A stretch of 63,390 nt of DNA. It comes from an uncultured candidate division WPS-2 bacterium (GTDB lineage: Bacteria > Vulcanimicrobiota > Vulcanimicrobiia > Vulcanimicrobiales > Vulcanimicrobiaceae). This document shows positions 49,729-58,951 of the stretch, in pieces. Position numbers and translations under genes: made by a program. The first letter of the stretch is position 1. The number at the start of each line of letters is the position of its first letter. The notes under the pieces were generated by a model, which saw nothing but the letters and a program-made list of their open reading frames with translations, did not search any database and had not been told where the DNA came from. Location: assembly GCA_937927945.1 (NCBI GenBank), contig CALEYW010000044.1, forward strand, positions 1 to 63,390, given 5' to 3'.

Positions 49729-50227
49729 GCCGCGCGACCTCGTCTAGCAGCCACTCCTTCTCGCGGTTTGCCGCCGCCAGGACGCCCGCCGACGCGCGCA
49801 GCAGCACGTCGACTTCGAGCAAGTGGAGCGGGCCGCCGTCGTCGACGATCAGCGGATCGAAGACGCGCTCGCGCGGCCGTTCGAGCGCGACCCAGAGTGC
49901 TTCACCGACCGGCATCTTCGCCGCGAGGACGGTAAATTCGGTGTTCTCGAGCGCCTCGACCATCACCGAGATCGGACGGCGCCAATAGACCTGGCGTGAA
50001 AACGAACGGTCGGCGACCGCGTAAAACGTGCGGCGTGAGATCAGCGTCGCGATCTCGTCACCGTTCATCACGATCACGCCGGGCAGGTGCGGCGACTCGA
50101 CGAACAACGCGTCGAGGAACTCACCGGTCATCGTGCCGTCGACGCGCATGTCCCACAGCTCGAGATCGGCCAAGGCCGCGGTCGAGTCGGGCATCTCGGG
50201 GATCGGAACGCTTGCTGCCGGCGCCAT
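49691..50227 (-). CDS. Unrecognised 178-residue protein with CBS-like N-terminal part
   Basis: ATG 50227 has a GAAGGAG site at five bases and is chosen over ATG 50248. The middle segment SPHLPGVIVMNGDEIATLISRRTFYAVADRSFSRQVYWRRPI resembles the ligand-sensing CBS-like modules found ahead of signalling domains (VLVVDGGRLVGVISRR type; quoted in parts). The C-terminal ANREKEWLLDEVARLSLEVYEL is a likely coiled coil. No output domain follows. It overlaps the PPK2 gene tail to tail. I infer a signalling or adaptor role only loosely. Confidence 0.7.
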   Translation of the reverse strand: MAPAASVPIPEMPDSTAALADLELWDMRVDGTMTGEFLDALFVESPHLPGVIVMNGDEIATLISRRTFYAVADRSFSRQVYWRRPISVMVEALENTEFTVLAAKMPVGEALWVALERPRERVFDPLIVDDGGPLHLLEVDVLLRASAGVLAAANREKEWLLDEVARLSLEVYELQHSQ

Positions 50228-50284
50228 GAACGCTCCTTCGCTTCCCAAAGCGGGCGATCCCCGAAGTTCCGGCCGAGTAGGTTG

Positions 50285-51133
50285 CTAGGGCAGCCGCATC
50301 GATTTTTTGATTGCGCGGTCGCGCAGGCCGGCGGGGAAGAATGCGAGGATGCTTCCCGCTCGGGCGGGCCCACCCAGGAGGTAGTTGGCCTTCGGTTTGC
50401 GGGCGGTGAGCGCGTGGGCGATGGCGGCCGTCACCCGCTCGATCGGCATGCCGGTGCGCTCCTCATGCGCCGTGGCGGCGAACACCGCGTCGATGGCCCG
50501 CCCGTAGACGTCCATTGCGGCCGGTCCCAACAGACGCAACAGGCGGTCCTTTCCGTCGCGTCCCTTTTGCCAGATCGGTGTCTTGACGGATCCCGGCTCG
50601 ATAAGCGAGACGGAGAGCCCGAACGGGGAGAGTTCGACCCGAAGCGCGTCGGTGACGGCGCGCAACGCGAACTTCGAGGCGCTGTACGGCGCGACGAACG
50701 GCGTGGCGAGCCGGCCCGCGATCGAACCGACGAAGACGAGCCGGCCGCGCGCGGGGCGCAGCTGCGGCAAGAACGCCTGCGTCACGGCGACCGCACCGAA
50801 CAGATTCACCTCGAACTGCCGGCGCAATTCGTCGACCGGCAGATACTCGAGCGGGCCGGCGACCGCGATCCCGGCGTTGTTGACGACGCCCCGCAGCGCC
50901 AGACCGCTCGCGGCTACGGCGTCGGCCGCGGCCGCGACGTCCGCCGCGGCGGTGACGTCGAGCCGCAGCGCGCGTACGTTTTCGTGAAACGCTGCGACGA
51001 CGGCGGCATCCGCGTCGCTGCGCACGCCGGCGAAGACGACGTATCCGAGCCGCGCCAGTTCGGCCGCCGCCGCGGCGCCGATCCCGGTCGACGCGCCCGT
51101 GACGACGATCGCTTCGGACGGAGTCGCCGTCAT
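50285..51133 (-). CDS. Short-chain dehydrogenase/reductase
   Basis: A 282-residue SDR. The cofactor motif is VVTGASTGIGAAAAAELAR, then VNNAGIAVAGPLEYLP, and the active-site Ser (VGSIAGRLA) and YSASK. The longer C-terminal region (GRAIDAVFAATAHEERTGMPIERVTAA) resembles the 17-beta-hydroxysteroid/retinol-type SDRs. The substrate is unknown. Its start overlaps the stop of the next SDR (ATGA), making a three-gene unit with tdk. Confidence 0.88.
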   Translation of the reverse strand: MTATPSEAIVVTGASTGIGAAAAAELARLGYVVFAGVRSDADAAVVAAFHENVRALRLDVTAAADVAAAADAVAASGLALRGVVNNAGIAVAGPLEYLPVDELRRQFEVNLFGAVAVTQAFLPQLRPARGRLVFVGSIAGRLATPFVAPYSASKFALRAVTDALRVELSPFGLSVSLIEPGSVKTPIWQKGRDGKDRLLRLLGPAAMDVYGRAIDAVFAATAHEERTGMPIERVTAAIAHALTARKPKANYLLGGPARAGSILAFFPAGLRDRAIKKSMRLP

Positions 51134-51924
51134 GTCGGCGGCCGTGAGCGCGCGGCGCGCGCGTCGCGATTAAGGCGCTCTTGAATGCGCGCATCCCCGA
51201 AGACGAGATCCGCGAGACCGGGAAACGTGTTGATCAAGAACACCGGCACGCGATAGCTCCTCGGAACGACGATGGTCCGGCGCGGCCGACGCAGCGCGCC
51301 GACGATCGCGTCGGCGACGATCTCCGGTCCGGGCAGGCCGTTCATCGCAGCGTTCATCGTCGTGCGCACGAATCCCGGCTCGATCAGCGTCACGCCGACG
51401 TTGAAGCTGCGCACTTCACGCCGAATCGAATCGTTCAACCCGCGCAGGCCGAATTTCGAGCCCGAGTAGACGCCCATCACCGCGGCTTCGCCCGCGACCG
51501 AGCCGACGTTCACGATCGCTCCGCGCCGCTGCGCCTTCATCACCGGCAGCACCGCGTGCATCAGCCGCGCTGCGCCGAGCAAGTTGACCGCCAGCACGCG
51601 TTCGATCTCCTCGTCTGAGGAGTCGCAGAACGACGGGCTCGAACCGATGCCGGCGACGTTCGCGAGCGCGTCGATGCGGCCGTACGTCACCAGCGCCCGC
51701 GCGACCAGCAGATCGACGTCGCGCCGGCTCGTGACGTCGGTCGGCACCACAAGCGCGCGCCGGCCGTAGCGTTCCACGTCGCGCGCGATGGCGTCGAGCT
51801 GCGCATCCTGCGGGGCGGCGAGGACGACCGACATCCCCGCGTCGAGAAACGCGCGCACCGTCACCGTGCCGATTCCGCCCGAGGCGCCGGCGACGACCCC
51901 GACCCACCCGCGTACGTCCGTCAT
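51130..51924 (-). CDS. Short-chain dehydrogenase/reductase
   Basis: A 264-residue SDR from ATG 51924 (MTDVRGWVGVVAGASGGIG). ANVAGIGSSPSF, VNVGSVAGEAAVMG and YSGSK carry the NNAG-like, Ser and Tyr/Lys motifs; in YxxxK the sequence is YSGSK. The C-terminal VPRSYRVPVFLINTFPGLAD resembles membrane-associated acyl or lipid SDRs. It overlaps both neighbours by four bases. It is paralogous to the downstream SDR, and the two may act in sequence. Confidence 0.88.
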   Translation of the reverse strand: MTDVRGWVGVVAGASGGIGTVTVRAFLDAGMSVVLAAPQDAQLDAIARDVERYGRRALVVPTDVTSRRDVDLLVARALVTYGRIDALANVAGIGSSPSFCDSSDEEIERVLAVNLLGAARLMHAVLPVMKAQRRGAIVNVGSVAGEAAVMGVYSGSKFGLRGLNDSIRREVRSFNVGVTLIEPGFVRTTMNAAMNGLPGPEIVADAIVGALRRPRRTIVVPRSYRVPVFLINTFPGLADLVFGDARIQERLNRDARAARSRPPT

Positions 51925-52508
51925 GTCAGGTCGAACAGCGGCGGGACGCGATGCAGATAGAAGCACTGCGGGCACTGCTGGATGTAGCGCACGGTGCCCT
52001 CTATGGCGATCTGCTCGCCGTCGACGATGCGCTGCCCGCGCTCGTCGATCCGCGGGTTCATCGTCGCCTTCTTGCCGCAGGCGCAGATGGTCTTGATCTC
52101 CTCCAAGCTGTCGGCCAGCGCCAAGAGATAGGTCGCGCCGGGAAACGGCTCGCCCTGGAAATCAGTGCGAATGCCGTAGCAGATGACCGGAATCCCGAGT
52201 ACGTGCGCGGCCCGATGCAGCTGGCGCACCTGCTCGGGGCTCAGGAACTGCGCCTCGTCGACCAGCACGCACGAGAGCCCTTCGGCCTGCGCCAGCCGCG
52301 CGTAGAAGTCGGCCGCTTCGTCGAACGTGAACGCGATGCGCTGCGGACCCAGCCGCGACGTCACGTTGCCGACGCCGTATCGGTCGTCGAGCGACGAGGT
52401 GAAAATCCACACCGCGCGGGCGTTTTCCTCGTAGTTGTGCGCGACCTGGAGCAGCGCCGTCGATTTTCCCGCGTTCATCGCCGAGTATCGGAAATAGAGT
52501 TTCGCCAT
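51921..52508 (-). CDS. tdk: Thymidine kinase
   Basis: A 195-residue type II thymidine kinase. ATG 52508 puts the Walker A YSAMNAGKSTALLQ at the N-terminus. VLVDEAQFLSPEQVRQL holds the Walker B Asp/Glu, YGIRTDFQGEPFPGA is the lasso-adjacent segment, and CACGKKATMN with CPQCFYLH forms the zinc site. It salvages thymidine to dTMP. The ORF upstream of this start is not homologous. It is divergent from a 58-residue gene. Confidence 0.95.
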   Translation of the reverse strand: MAKLYFRYSAMNAGKSTALLQVAHNYEENARAVWIFTSSLDDRYGVGNVTSRLGPQRIAFTFDEAADFYARLAQAEGLSCVLVDEAQFLSPEQVRQLHRAAHVLGIPVICYGIRTDFQGEPFPGATYLLALADSLEEIKTICACGKKATMNPRIDERGQRIVDGEQIAIEGTVRYIQQCPQCFYLHRVPPLFDLT

Positions 52509-52556
52509 TGCTTTGGGGTCCCGGACTTCGCCCTCGCCCGGCGAAGCCCGTTCACC

Positions 52557-52733
52557 ATGGAGGGGAAGAAACCGCGCAAGCGCGGCGGGAAGCGCTCGTG
52601 CTACAACAAGAGCGGATCGCCGAAGGCCGCCTTCGCGACGAAGAAGCTCGCCGAACGCGCGATCCCGCGCACCACGACCGGCCTTGCGCCGTACCCGTGC
52701 GAAAAGCACGGCTGGCACCTCGGCCATCGGTAA
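52557..52733 (+). CDS. 58-residue basic Cys/His protein
   Basis: ATG 52557 starts a 58-residue, strongly basic protein: MEGKKPRKRGGKRSCYNKSG then AFATKKLAERAIPR and YPCEKHGWHLGHR. The spacing Cys...Y.C..H.WHL resembles small zinc-ribbon-like proteins of phages and high-GC genomes that end in YxCxxCxxWHLT. It is too short for most gene callers. It is divergent from tdk with 48 bases between. The role is unknown; nucleic-acid binding is plausible from charge. Confidence 0.62.
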   Translation: MEGKKPRKRGGKRSCYNKSGSPKAAFATKKLAERAIPRTTTGLAPYPCEKHGWHLGHR

Positions 52734-52812
52734 CCCGGACGTCGCCAGCCGAGGGTACCGGCATCGCATTTTCAGGAAAGCTTCGGCGCCGCCGCCGAGG
52801 TAGACTCTCGCC

Positions 52813-53664
52813 ATGGCTCATGAACTGCGCGTGATGGGAAGCAACTGCCCCGGGACCGGACCCCTGCGGCGGGTCGCGGCGGTGCTCGAATACGTCCGCA
52901 CACACCCGGAAATGGACGTGAGCGTACCCGTCCTCGCGGCTCGTGCCGGCTTCTCCCCATTCCATTTCCAGCGCATCTTTCGGGTCGCGGTGGGTGAGAC
53001 GGTCGGCGACTACGTTCGCAATCGCCGCCTTCAGCAAGCCGCGATCGAACTGCGCGAATCGGAAACCGCGATCACGGAGATTGCGTTGAAAACGGGATAC
53101 GAAACACCAAGCGCCTTTACCAGAGCGTTCGGTGCGCGATACGGCATGAGCCCGACGGCTTTTCGTGCGAGTGCAGTGGACCCGATTGCGCCCGTAACAA
53201 ACATGGACATCACGATCCAGGCACTCCCTACGTTTCATCTTCTGGGCGCGCGTCACGTCGGGCCCCATTCCAGCGTCCCGGACGTCTGGCGGAAGCTGTT
53301 CGATCACGCGTGCAAGCAGCGGCTCTTGAGCGAAACGACCCAGCTCATCGGCTTGTCCTACGACGATCCCGTGAGCGCCGATCTCGATGCCCAACGCTAC
53401 GATGCGTGTTTCACTGCCGCCCCAGACGCCCGCGGCGACGAGATTCTTCGTCCCATCGAAATCGGCGGCGGACGCTTCGCTATCCATCGCCTCGTCGGTC
53501 CGTACCCGCTGATCGGCCATGCGTTCGATCGCCTCTTCGACCAGCTGGTCTTCCGCGACTGCGTTGAATTGCGTGACGCGCCGTGCATGGAGTTCTATCG
53601 CAACGATCCGGACGTCGTCGCGCATGCGGACCTCATCACGGACCTCGCCGTTCCGATCGTCTGA
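52813..53664 (+). CDS. AraC-family regulator with GyrI-like effector domain
   Basis: A 283-residue protein. Residues about 20-118 are a double HTH (VPVLAARAGFSPFHFQRIF, ITEIALKTGYETPSAFTRAFG, YGMSPTAFR). Residues about 130-283 are a GyrI/SOUL-like small-molecule-binding domain (IQALPTFHLLGARHVGPHS, RFAIHRLVGPYPLIGHAFDRL). This Rob/SoxS-BmrR-like layout fits a transcription activator sensing toxic organic compounds. The target genes are not obvious; the 151 bases after it hold no gene I can support. Confidence 0.92.
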   Translation: MAHELRVMGSNCPGTGPLRRVAAVLEYVRTHPEMDVSVPVLAARAGFSPFHFQRIFRVAVGETVGDYVRNRRLQQAAIELRESETAITEIALKTGYETPSAFTRAFGARYGMSPTAFRASAVDPIAPVTNMDITIQALPTFHLLGARHVGPHSSVPDVWRKLFDHACKQRLLSETTQLIGLSYDDPVSADLDAQRYDACFTAAPDARGDEILRPIEIGGGRFAIHRLVGPYPLIGHAFDRLFDQLVFRDCVELRDAPCMEFYRNDPDVVAHADLITDLAVPIV

Positions 53665-53815
53665 GTCCAATTGTCACGGAGCGCAAGAGGCACCAAGGGC
53701 GACGTCGGGGCGCTGTTGTTCTTTCTCACGTATTTCCCCAGTCTAAGCCCGGCCGACAAGCGGAAACCCATCCGGGAACCTTCCATGCATCGCGGTGACG
53801 GGATTGGTGATGGGC

Positions 53816-55852
53816 TCACCAGGGAGCACAGACCGGCTTCGGGGGCGCGGGGCAGTTGAACGCGGTATACCAGGCGGGAACGTTGCGCACCGTCTGGTTG
53901 ACGCGGTCGCGGGGAATCGGGTGCGGATCGGTCAGCGCTTGGTTCCGCGCCGCTTCGGGGCGGACGCTCTCCGTCCACGATTGCGCGAACGCGATGAAGT
54001 ATCGCTGCTCCGGCGTGAAGCCGTCGATCTTCTCCTGCGGCTTGCCGGCCAGCGATGACTGCAGCGCGCGATAGCCGATCACCGTACCGCCCAGGTCCGC
54101 GATCGCCTCGCCGGCGACGAGTTTCCCTTGATAGTGCACCGTCCCGATGGCGACGGTGTTGTCGAACTGCTTGATGACGCAGGCCGCGCGCGCGTCGAAC
54201 GCCTTGAGATCCTGCCGCGTCCACCAGTTGCGCACGTTGCCGTGCAGATCGAACTTGTGGCCCTCGTCGTCGAAGCCGTGCGTCATCTCGTGGCCGACCG
54301 TACCGGCGCCGGTCGCGCCGAGATTCGCTGCATCATCGGCGTTCACGTCGAAGAACGGGGGCTGCAGTTGCGCCGCAGGCAGCACGATCTCGTTGCGCTG
54401 CGTGTCGTTGTAGGCGTTTACCGTCTGCGGCGTCATGCCCCAGCGTTTCCGGTCGACGGGCTTTCCGATCTGCTCGAGCTGATAGCTGCGCTCGAACGCA
54501 CGTCCGCGCTCGACGTTGGCAAAATACGCTCCCGGCTCGACCGCGTAGCCGGCATAGCTCCGCCACACGTCCGGATAGCCGACCTTCAGCCCCATCGCGT
54601 CGAGCTTCGCGACGGCCGTCCGTTTGGTGGCGGGCGACATCCACGGCAGCGCGAGCATCTCGGCGCGGTATGCGTCGCGAATACGCAGCGTCATGTCGAG
54701 CGCGCGTTGTTTCGCCTCGGCCGGGAACGTCTTGGCGACGTAGGCTTCGCCGACCGCTTCTCCCAAGAGCAAGTTGGTCTGCGTGACGCAGCGCTTCCAG
54801 CGCGGCAGCTGTTCTTTGCGGCCGTCGAGCACGCGCCCGCGGAAGGCGAAGTTCTCGTCATCGAAGCGCTTGGGCAGCATCGTCGCGTACGCATCGAGCA
54901 GGCGCCAGCGGAGGTACGCGCGCCAGGTCGACAGTGGTGCCGTCGCAACGGTGCGGTCGAACGCGCGCAGGAACGCCGGTTCGGAGACGTTGATGAGGCT
55001 GCCGGGGAGCACGTGGTTCGCGCCGAGATAGGTTGCGACCGCGACGTGTGGCATCAGCGCCATGACGCCCGGCGACTTCATCGGATGGTACACCGCTTCC
55101 GGGTCGCGCAGTCCCGCCACCGGCGTCGAGCCTCGGGCGAGCGCCGTCTCGAACGCAACCACCCCCGCCGCGTCCGCGCGCGACGAAATGTCGCCGCTCA
55201 TCGCGAGCATCTTCGCGACGTGCCCGGCGTATTGCGAGCGCAGCGTCTGCGATTCTTTGTCGGCCCGCAGGTAGTAGTCGCGCTCGGGCAAGCCGATGCC
55301 GGCTTGGTCGAACTCCGCGATCACTTTGGTGCTGTCGCGGAAATCCTGCGTCGGGCTCAGCGCGAAGCCCGCGTCGACGCCGATGTCGTGCAGGTGCGTG
55401 AGCGCGGTGGTCAACTGCCCGCGCGAGCGGATCGCGTCGATGCGCGTCAGCTCACCCGCGATCGGCGTGAGCCCGGCCCGCTCGATCGCCGCGGCGTCCA
55501 TGCAACTGCCGTAGAAGCTTCCGATCTTCTGCGTGCTGCTGCCGGCGTCGCCCGGCGAGCGCTGCGCGTCTTCGAGGATGCCGCGGACGATGTCGCGCGT
55601 GTGATCGACGAGCGCCTCGATGTAGCCGTATTCGCGATAAGCCGCCGGTATCGGGTGCGCCTTGCGCCAGTTGCCCGTCGCGAAGTCGAAGAAATCGCTG
55701 CAGGCGTTCTTGCTGCGGTCGATGCTCGCAAGGTCGAACGGCGCGGGGATCGTTCCGTCGGCGCGCACGCCGAGGGGCGGCGCGAAGACCGACACGCCGG
55801 CAAACAACGCCATGGCGCCCGCCAAACGAATCGCCGCGGGAAGGAGACGCAT
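53816..55852 (-). CDS. M13-family (neprilysin-like) zinc metallopeptidase
   Basis: A 678-residue exported peptidase. The signal peptide is followed by IDRSKNACSDFFDFATGNW, the usual start of the M13 N-domain. The zinc site is VGHEMTHGFDDEGHKFD plus the Glu in GEAIADLGG; NAYNDTQRNEIVLPAAQLQP is the NAYY-like substrate motif, and the C-terminal DPHPIPRDRVNQTVRNVPAW is typical. A terminal FNCPAPPKPVCAPW replaces the family's CxxW. It degrades peptides in the periplasm. Confidence 0.94.
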   Translation of the reverse strand: MRLLPAAIRLAGAMALFAGVSVFAPPLGVRADGTIPAPFDLASIDRSKNACSDFFDFATGNWRKAHPIPAAYREYGYIEALVDHTRDIVRGILEDAQRSPGDAGSSTQKIGSFYGSCMDAAAIERAGLTPIAGELTRIDAIRSRGQLTTALTHLHDIGVDAGFALSPTQDFRDSTKVIAEFDQAGIGLPERDYYLRADKESQTLRSQYAGHVAKMLAMSGDISSRADAAGVVAFETALARGSTPVAGLRDPEAVYHPMKSPGVMALMPHVAVATYLGANHVLPGSLINVSEPAFLRAFDRTVATAPLSTWRAYLRWRLLDAYATMLPKRFDDENFAFRGRVLDGRKEQLPRWKRCVTQTNLLLGEAVGEAYVAKTFPAEAKQRALDMTLRIRDAYRAEMLALPWMSPATKRTAVAKLDAMGLKVGYPDVWRSYAGYAVEPGAYFANVERGRAFERSYQLEQIGKPVDRKRWGMTPQTVNAYNDTQRNEIVLPAAQLQPPFFDVNADDAANLGATGAGTVGHEMTHGFDDEGHKFDLHGNVRNWWTRQDLKAFDARAACVIKQFDNTVAIGTVHYQGKLVAGEAIADLGGTVIGYRALQSSLAGKPQEKIDGFTPEQRYFIAFAQSWTESVRPEAARNQALTDPHPIPRDRVNQTVRNVPAWYTAFNCPAPPKPVCAPW

Positions 55853-55927
55853 TCAGACCTCCGATGAAATGAGTAGGCAGCGACCGCTCCCGTTCGCCGC
55901 GCCGCCTTGGTTCACTTCAGCCTCGGA

Positions 55928-56002
55928 CTAACCGTCCAGTTTGGCGACCAGCCGCGGCGGAGCGACGGTCCGATAGGCCTCTTCGATGGCGTCGACGACC
56001 AC
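55928..56002 (-). pseudogene. Possible C-terminal scrap of a MmcQ/YjbR-like protein
   Basis: Just after the gpx stop the minus strand reads VVVDAIEEAYRTVAPPRLVAKLDG and stops (about 24 codons; quoted in full it is the whole frame from a GTG at 56002). EAYR.VAP.RLVA resembles the end of MmcQ/YjbR-type DNA-binding proteins. The remaining gene is absent, so this is at most a relic. It is not translated as a domain by itself. Confidence 0.22.
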
Positions 56003-56006
56003 CGTA

Positions 56007-56546
56007 CTACGCTTTGGCGAGTTCCGCGTCGACGATCGCGATGAGGTCGGGGTCTTCGGGCACGACCGTCGGCGCGAGACGGGCCACCACGTCGCCGCGG
56101 CGACCGACGATGAATTTCTCGAAGTTCCACGCGATCTCGTCCGGCTCCGAGCCCTCCGCGGGACCCGGCGACGCGGTTTTGGCGTTCACGCCGGCCTTCG
56201 CTTGCGCGTGCGTCAGCGTCTCGTAGAGCGGATGCTTGCCCGCTCCTTTGACGACGATCTTCTCGAACATCGGAAACGTCACGCCGAATTGCGTTTCGCA
56301 GAACTGCGCGATCTCGTCGTTCGCGCCCGGCTCCTGCGCGCCGAACTCGTTGGCGGGGAAGGCGAGCACTTCGAAACCCCGGTCGCGGTAGCGCGCATAG
56401 AGCTTTTCGAGGCCGCCGTACTGCGGCGTCAAGCCGCATTGCGAGGCGACGTTGACGACGAGCAAAACCTTGCCGTCGTACTCCGCGAGCGTTGTCTGGG
56501 AGCCGTCGATGCGTCGCAGAGGGATTCGGCGTAGGTCGTCCGTCAT
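56007..56546 (-). CDS. Glutathione peroxidase-family thiol peroxidase
   Basis: A 179-residue Gpx/BtuE-type protein. The catalytic Cys is C37 in NVASQCGLTPQY (Cys, not selenocysteine). FPANEFGAQEPG supplies Gln, and IAWNFEKFIV the Trp/Asn of the tetrad. It reduces peroxides, in bacteria usually with thioredoxin. No signal peptide, so it is cytoplasmic. It lies between an M13 peptidase gene and a G8-domain gene on the same strand. Confidence 0.94.
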   Translation of the reverse strand: MTDDLRRIPLRRIDGSQTTLAEYDGKVLLVVNVASQCGLTPQYGGLEKLYARYRDRGFEVLAFPANEFGAQEPGANDEIAQFCETQFGVTFPMFEKIVVKGAGKHPLYETLTHAQAKAGVNAKTASPGPAEGSEPDEIAWNFEKFIVGRRGDVVARLAPTVVPEDPDLIAIVDAELAKA

Positions 56547-56601
56547 GTCGTCGGCGTTCGCCGACCCAGCGGCGGCGCCCCTACACGTTCCCGGGTCCGC
56601 C

Positions 56602-58848
56602 TCAGCGGCAGTCTACTTCCATGCAAACATCGACCACGGCGGAGGCGTCGCCGTCGCCCTCGGAAACCAGCCGTAGGGCGCGGTTCCCGGCTGCGTCGCG
56701 CAGCGCAGGAAGCGGCGTGCGCGCATCGCGAGCGCCGTACAGCACGGCGCCGGACGGTGCCTGCGGCAAGCGAACCGCGATCGCTTGACCGGCCGGCAGA
56801 TGGTGCAGCGATATCCGCAGGTGGCGTCGGAACACGCCTGCGAAGCGCACGTCATATCGCGCACCGGCGCGTAAGTTCGTCTGAAAGCTCGTGTTACTAC
56901 CGTCGCGCGGATTGCCGAGCAGCACCATGCTGGCCGCCGGCATATCGGGCATCTCCGATGCGACGGCGTCTTCGCCGAGTCGCGTCACACGCACCGGCCC
57001 GGGCCGTACCGGCTTCGCGTCGAGGTCGTTGACGAACAGGCTGCCGTACGGTCCGTCGCACACCGCCGCGTTCCACTCCGCGCGAGCCGCGCAGCCCGCG
57101 CCCGCGAGAAACGCGCTCGCGATGACGACCGAGGCGCCCACCCGCCCGGTGACCGAGCCGTCGAGATCGCGGAGGACGGTCGAGCGGTAGCCGTCGGCGC
57201 CGAGCGCGCCGGCCTCGCGCCGTTCGTCCGGGACGAAGTTCGCGAAGCGCGTGTTCTCGACGCCGACACGTCCGTCGTAGAACTCGAAGCCGCGGATCGG
57301 GAAGCGCGGATCGCTCGGCTTCGGCGGCCCCGTCCGGTTGCCGGTTTCGCCGACCACGAGGCTTTCGCGCAACACCGCGTCGGCGCCGGCGAACGTCACG
57401 TCGATGCTGTTGTCGCCGATGTGCGCCGCGGTGAGGCGAAGGTTCGTGCCACGCAGCCGCGCGCCGCGGCGGCGATTCTTGTAGGAGAGCAAACCGCGGA
57501 AATCCGCGCTCGCACCCGGGCTGTAGTTGGGCACCTCCGCGACGCCCGGCGGGTTGCGCAAATTGTCGACGAACAACCCGTTCATCTCGTTGCTGTGCGC
57601 GACGTCGTCGACGAACCCGCGCAAGTTCGTGCGTCGCGACCACACGGCCCGCGTGACCGACGGCCCGGTCGGATGCGGCGCGAGGGCGTACCAAAACTCC
57701 GTGCCGTCGGAGCCGGCCGCGGCGTTCTCCTTCAGCACGTTGTCGGGGTTGGCGATCCAGTACGTCGCCGGCTGCACGTCGGAGTCGAGAATCGCCTCGC
57801 CGGGAGTCGCCCCGCGCGTCAGCAGACCGAGATTTCCCGCCAGCACGTTGCCGGTCTCCGCCCCGTCCTCGAGAAAATCGCAGTAGCCGATCGTATCGAA
57901 CGCGACGTTCCGGTCGACGCGCACGCCGCTCGTGCCGTGGATCGTCAAGCAGCGGTTCTGAGCGTGATGGATGCTGGAGCCGACGACGAACGAGCCGCTG
58001 CGGTCGCCGACGAGATGGAAGTGGACGGGATAGCGGCCGAGCTTGCCGCGCTGGCCGAGGCCCGCGAACTCGACTCCCGATGCGCGCAGCCGGCCGCCCT
58101 GCATCACGACGACCTGTCCGCCGATGCCGGGCGTCGCCGTCGCCGGATCGGTGCGCACGACGACGTTGTGCGTCAACAGTCCGACCTCGGCGCGTTCGTC
58201 GATGCCGTCGGTCATCGCGCCCCAGTGCGTGAAGCGCAACGGCGCGGTAAGCGTGACGCGCGGACCGTCGACCGCAGAGACCACGACTTCTTCTGCCTCG
58301 TGCGCGTCGAACGAGGTCGGCGCGAGCGCGAGGCGATCCCCAGGCCGCCAGTCACCGTCCGTCGCGAGCGTCAGGTCGCGCGCGCCGGCCTCGGCGGTGT
58401 TCGCTAGGTGCGTCCACGCGACCCGCGGCTCGCCGTACAGTTCGGCACGGCCGCCGTCGGAGATCGAGACGACGCCGGCGCCGGCAGCCGCTCCGTCCAG
58501 CACGAACTCCGCGCGATGCTCGAACGGACGCGACGCGCTGCCGACGGCGAGCACGCCGCGGACCTCGATCGCCCCGGCGCGCACGCGCACGTCCCGCTCT
58601 GCGACGATCAGCCGGCCCTCGACCCTCAGCTTCGCCAGCGCGGGCGGGTCGACGTCGAGCAGCACCGTCTCCCCAGCCGGAATCGTCACCTCGCCGCCGG
58701 TACGCGGCGGCGCGCCGCTCCAAGTGGCCGGATCGGACCATGCGTGGGGCGGCGGCGCAGACGCGGCTCGCGCGACGCTCCAGCCCATGACGACGAGCGC
58801 CGCCAACCCCAGCAGCATCGGCGCACGCGCTCGCCGGAGCTCGATCAT
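56602..58848 (-). CDS. Secreted G8-domain / parallel beta-helix protein
   Basis: A 748-residue exported protein. ATG 58848 has GGGGAGG about six bases upstream and gives a signal peptide (MLLGLAALVVMGWSVARA). A G8 domain follows (SDPATWSGAPPRTGGEVTIP, VLLDVDPPALAKLRVEGRLI), then a right-handed beta-helix (YPVHFHLVGDRSGSFVVGSS, HHAQNRCLTIHGTSGVRVDRN, DFLEDGAETGNVLAGNLG) as in CEMIP/TMEM2-like and bacterial G8 proteins. Such proteins bind or cut polysaccharides; no catalytic residues can be assigned. It is divergent from a LuxR-type regulator. Confidence 0.85.
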   Translation of the reverse strand: MIELRRARAPMLLGLAALVVMGWSVARAASAPPPHAWSDPATWSGAPPRTGGEVTIPAGETVLLDVDPPALAKLRVEGRLIVAERDVRVRAGAIEVRGVLAVGSASRPFEHRAEFVLDGAAAGAGVVSISDGGRAELYGEPRVAWTHLANTAEAGARDLTLATDGDWRPGDRLALAPTSFDAHEAEEVVVSAVDGPRVTLTAPLRFTHWGAMTDGIDERAEVGLLTHNVVVRTDPATATPGIGGQVVVMQGGRLRASGVEFAGLGQRGKLGRYPVHFHLVGDRSGSFVVGSSIHHAQNRCLTIHGTSGVRVDRNVAFDTIGYCDFLEDGAETGNVLAGNLGLLTRGATPGEAILDSDVQPATYWIANPDNVLKENAAAGSDGTEFWYALAPHPTGPSVTRAVWSRRTNLRGFVDDVAHSNEMNGLFVDNLRNPPGVAEVPNYSPGASADFRGLLSYKNRRRGARLRGTNLRLTAAHIGDNSIDVTFAGADAVLRESLVVGETGNRTGPPKPSDPRFPIRGFEFYDGRVGVENTRFANFVPDERREAGALGADGYRSTVLRDLDGSVTGRVGASVVIASAFLAGAGCAARAEWNAAVCDGPYGSLFVNDLDAKPVRPGPVRVTRLGEDAVASEMPDMPAASMVLLGNPRDGSNTSFQTNLRAGARYDVRFAGVFRRHLRISLHHLPAGQAIAVRLPQAPSGAVLYGARDARTPLPALRDAAGNRALRLVSEGDGDASAVVDVCMEVDCR

Positions 58849-58951
58849 CAGCGGCCTCCCCTTCATCGTTTCCGTTTTCCGAACCGTAGCGAACAACGCT
58901 GGTAATCCCTGTCGTGCGGGGAACCCGGGTCGGCTCCCGAAGCCGTCCACG

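Noticed and set aside
54128..55867. 579-codon plus-strand frame opposite the M13 peptidase
   Set aside because: Shadow of a gene with full catalytic motifs on the minus strand.
58043..58951. N-terminal extension of the LuxR-type regulator to 1145 residues
   Set aside because: That part is antisense to the G8 gene and low-complexity.
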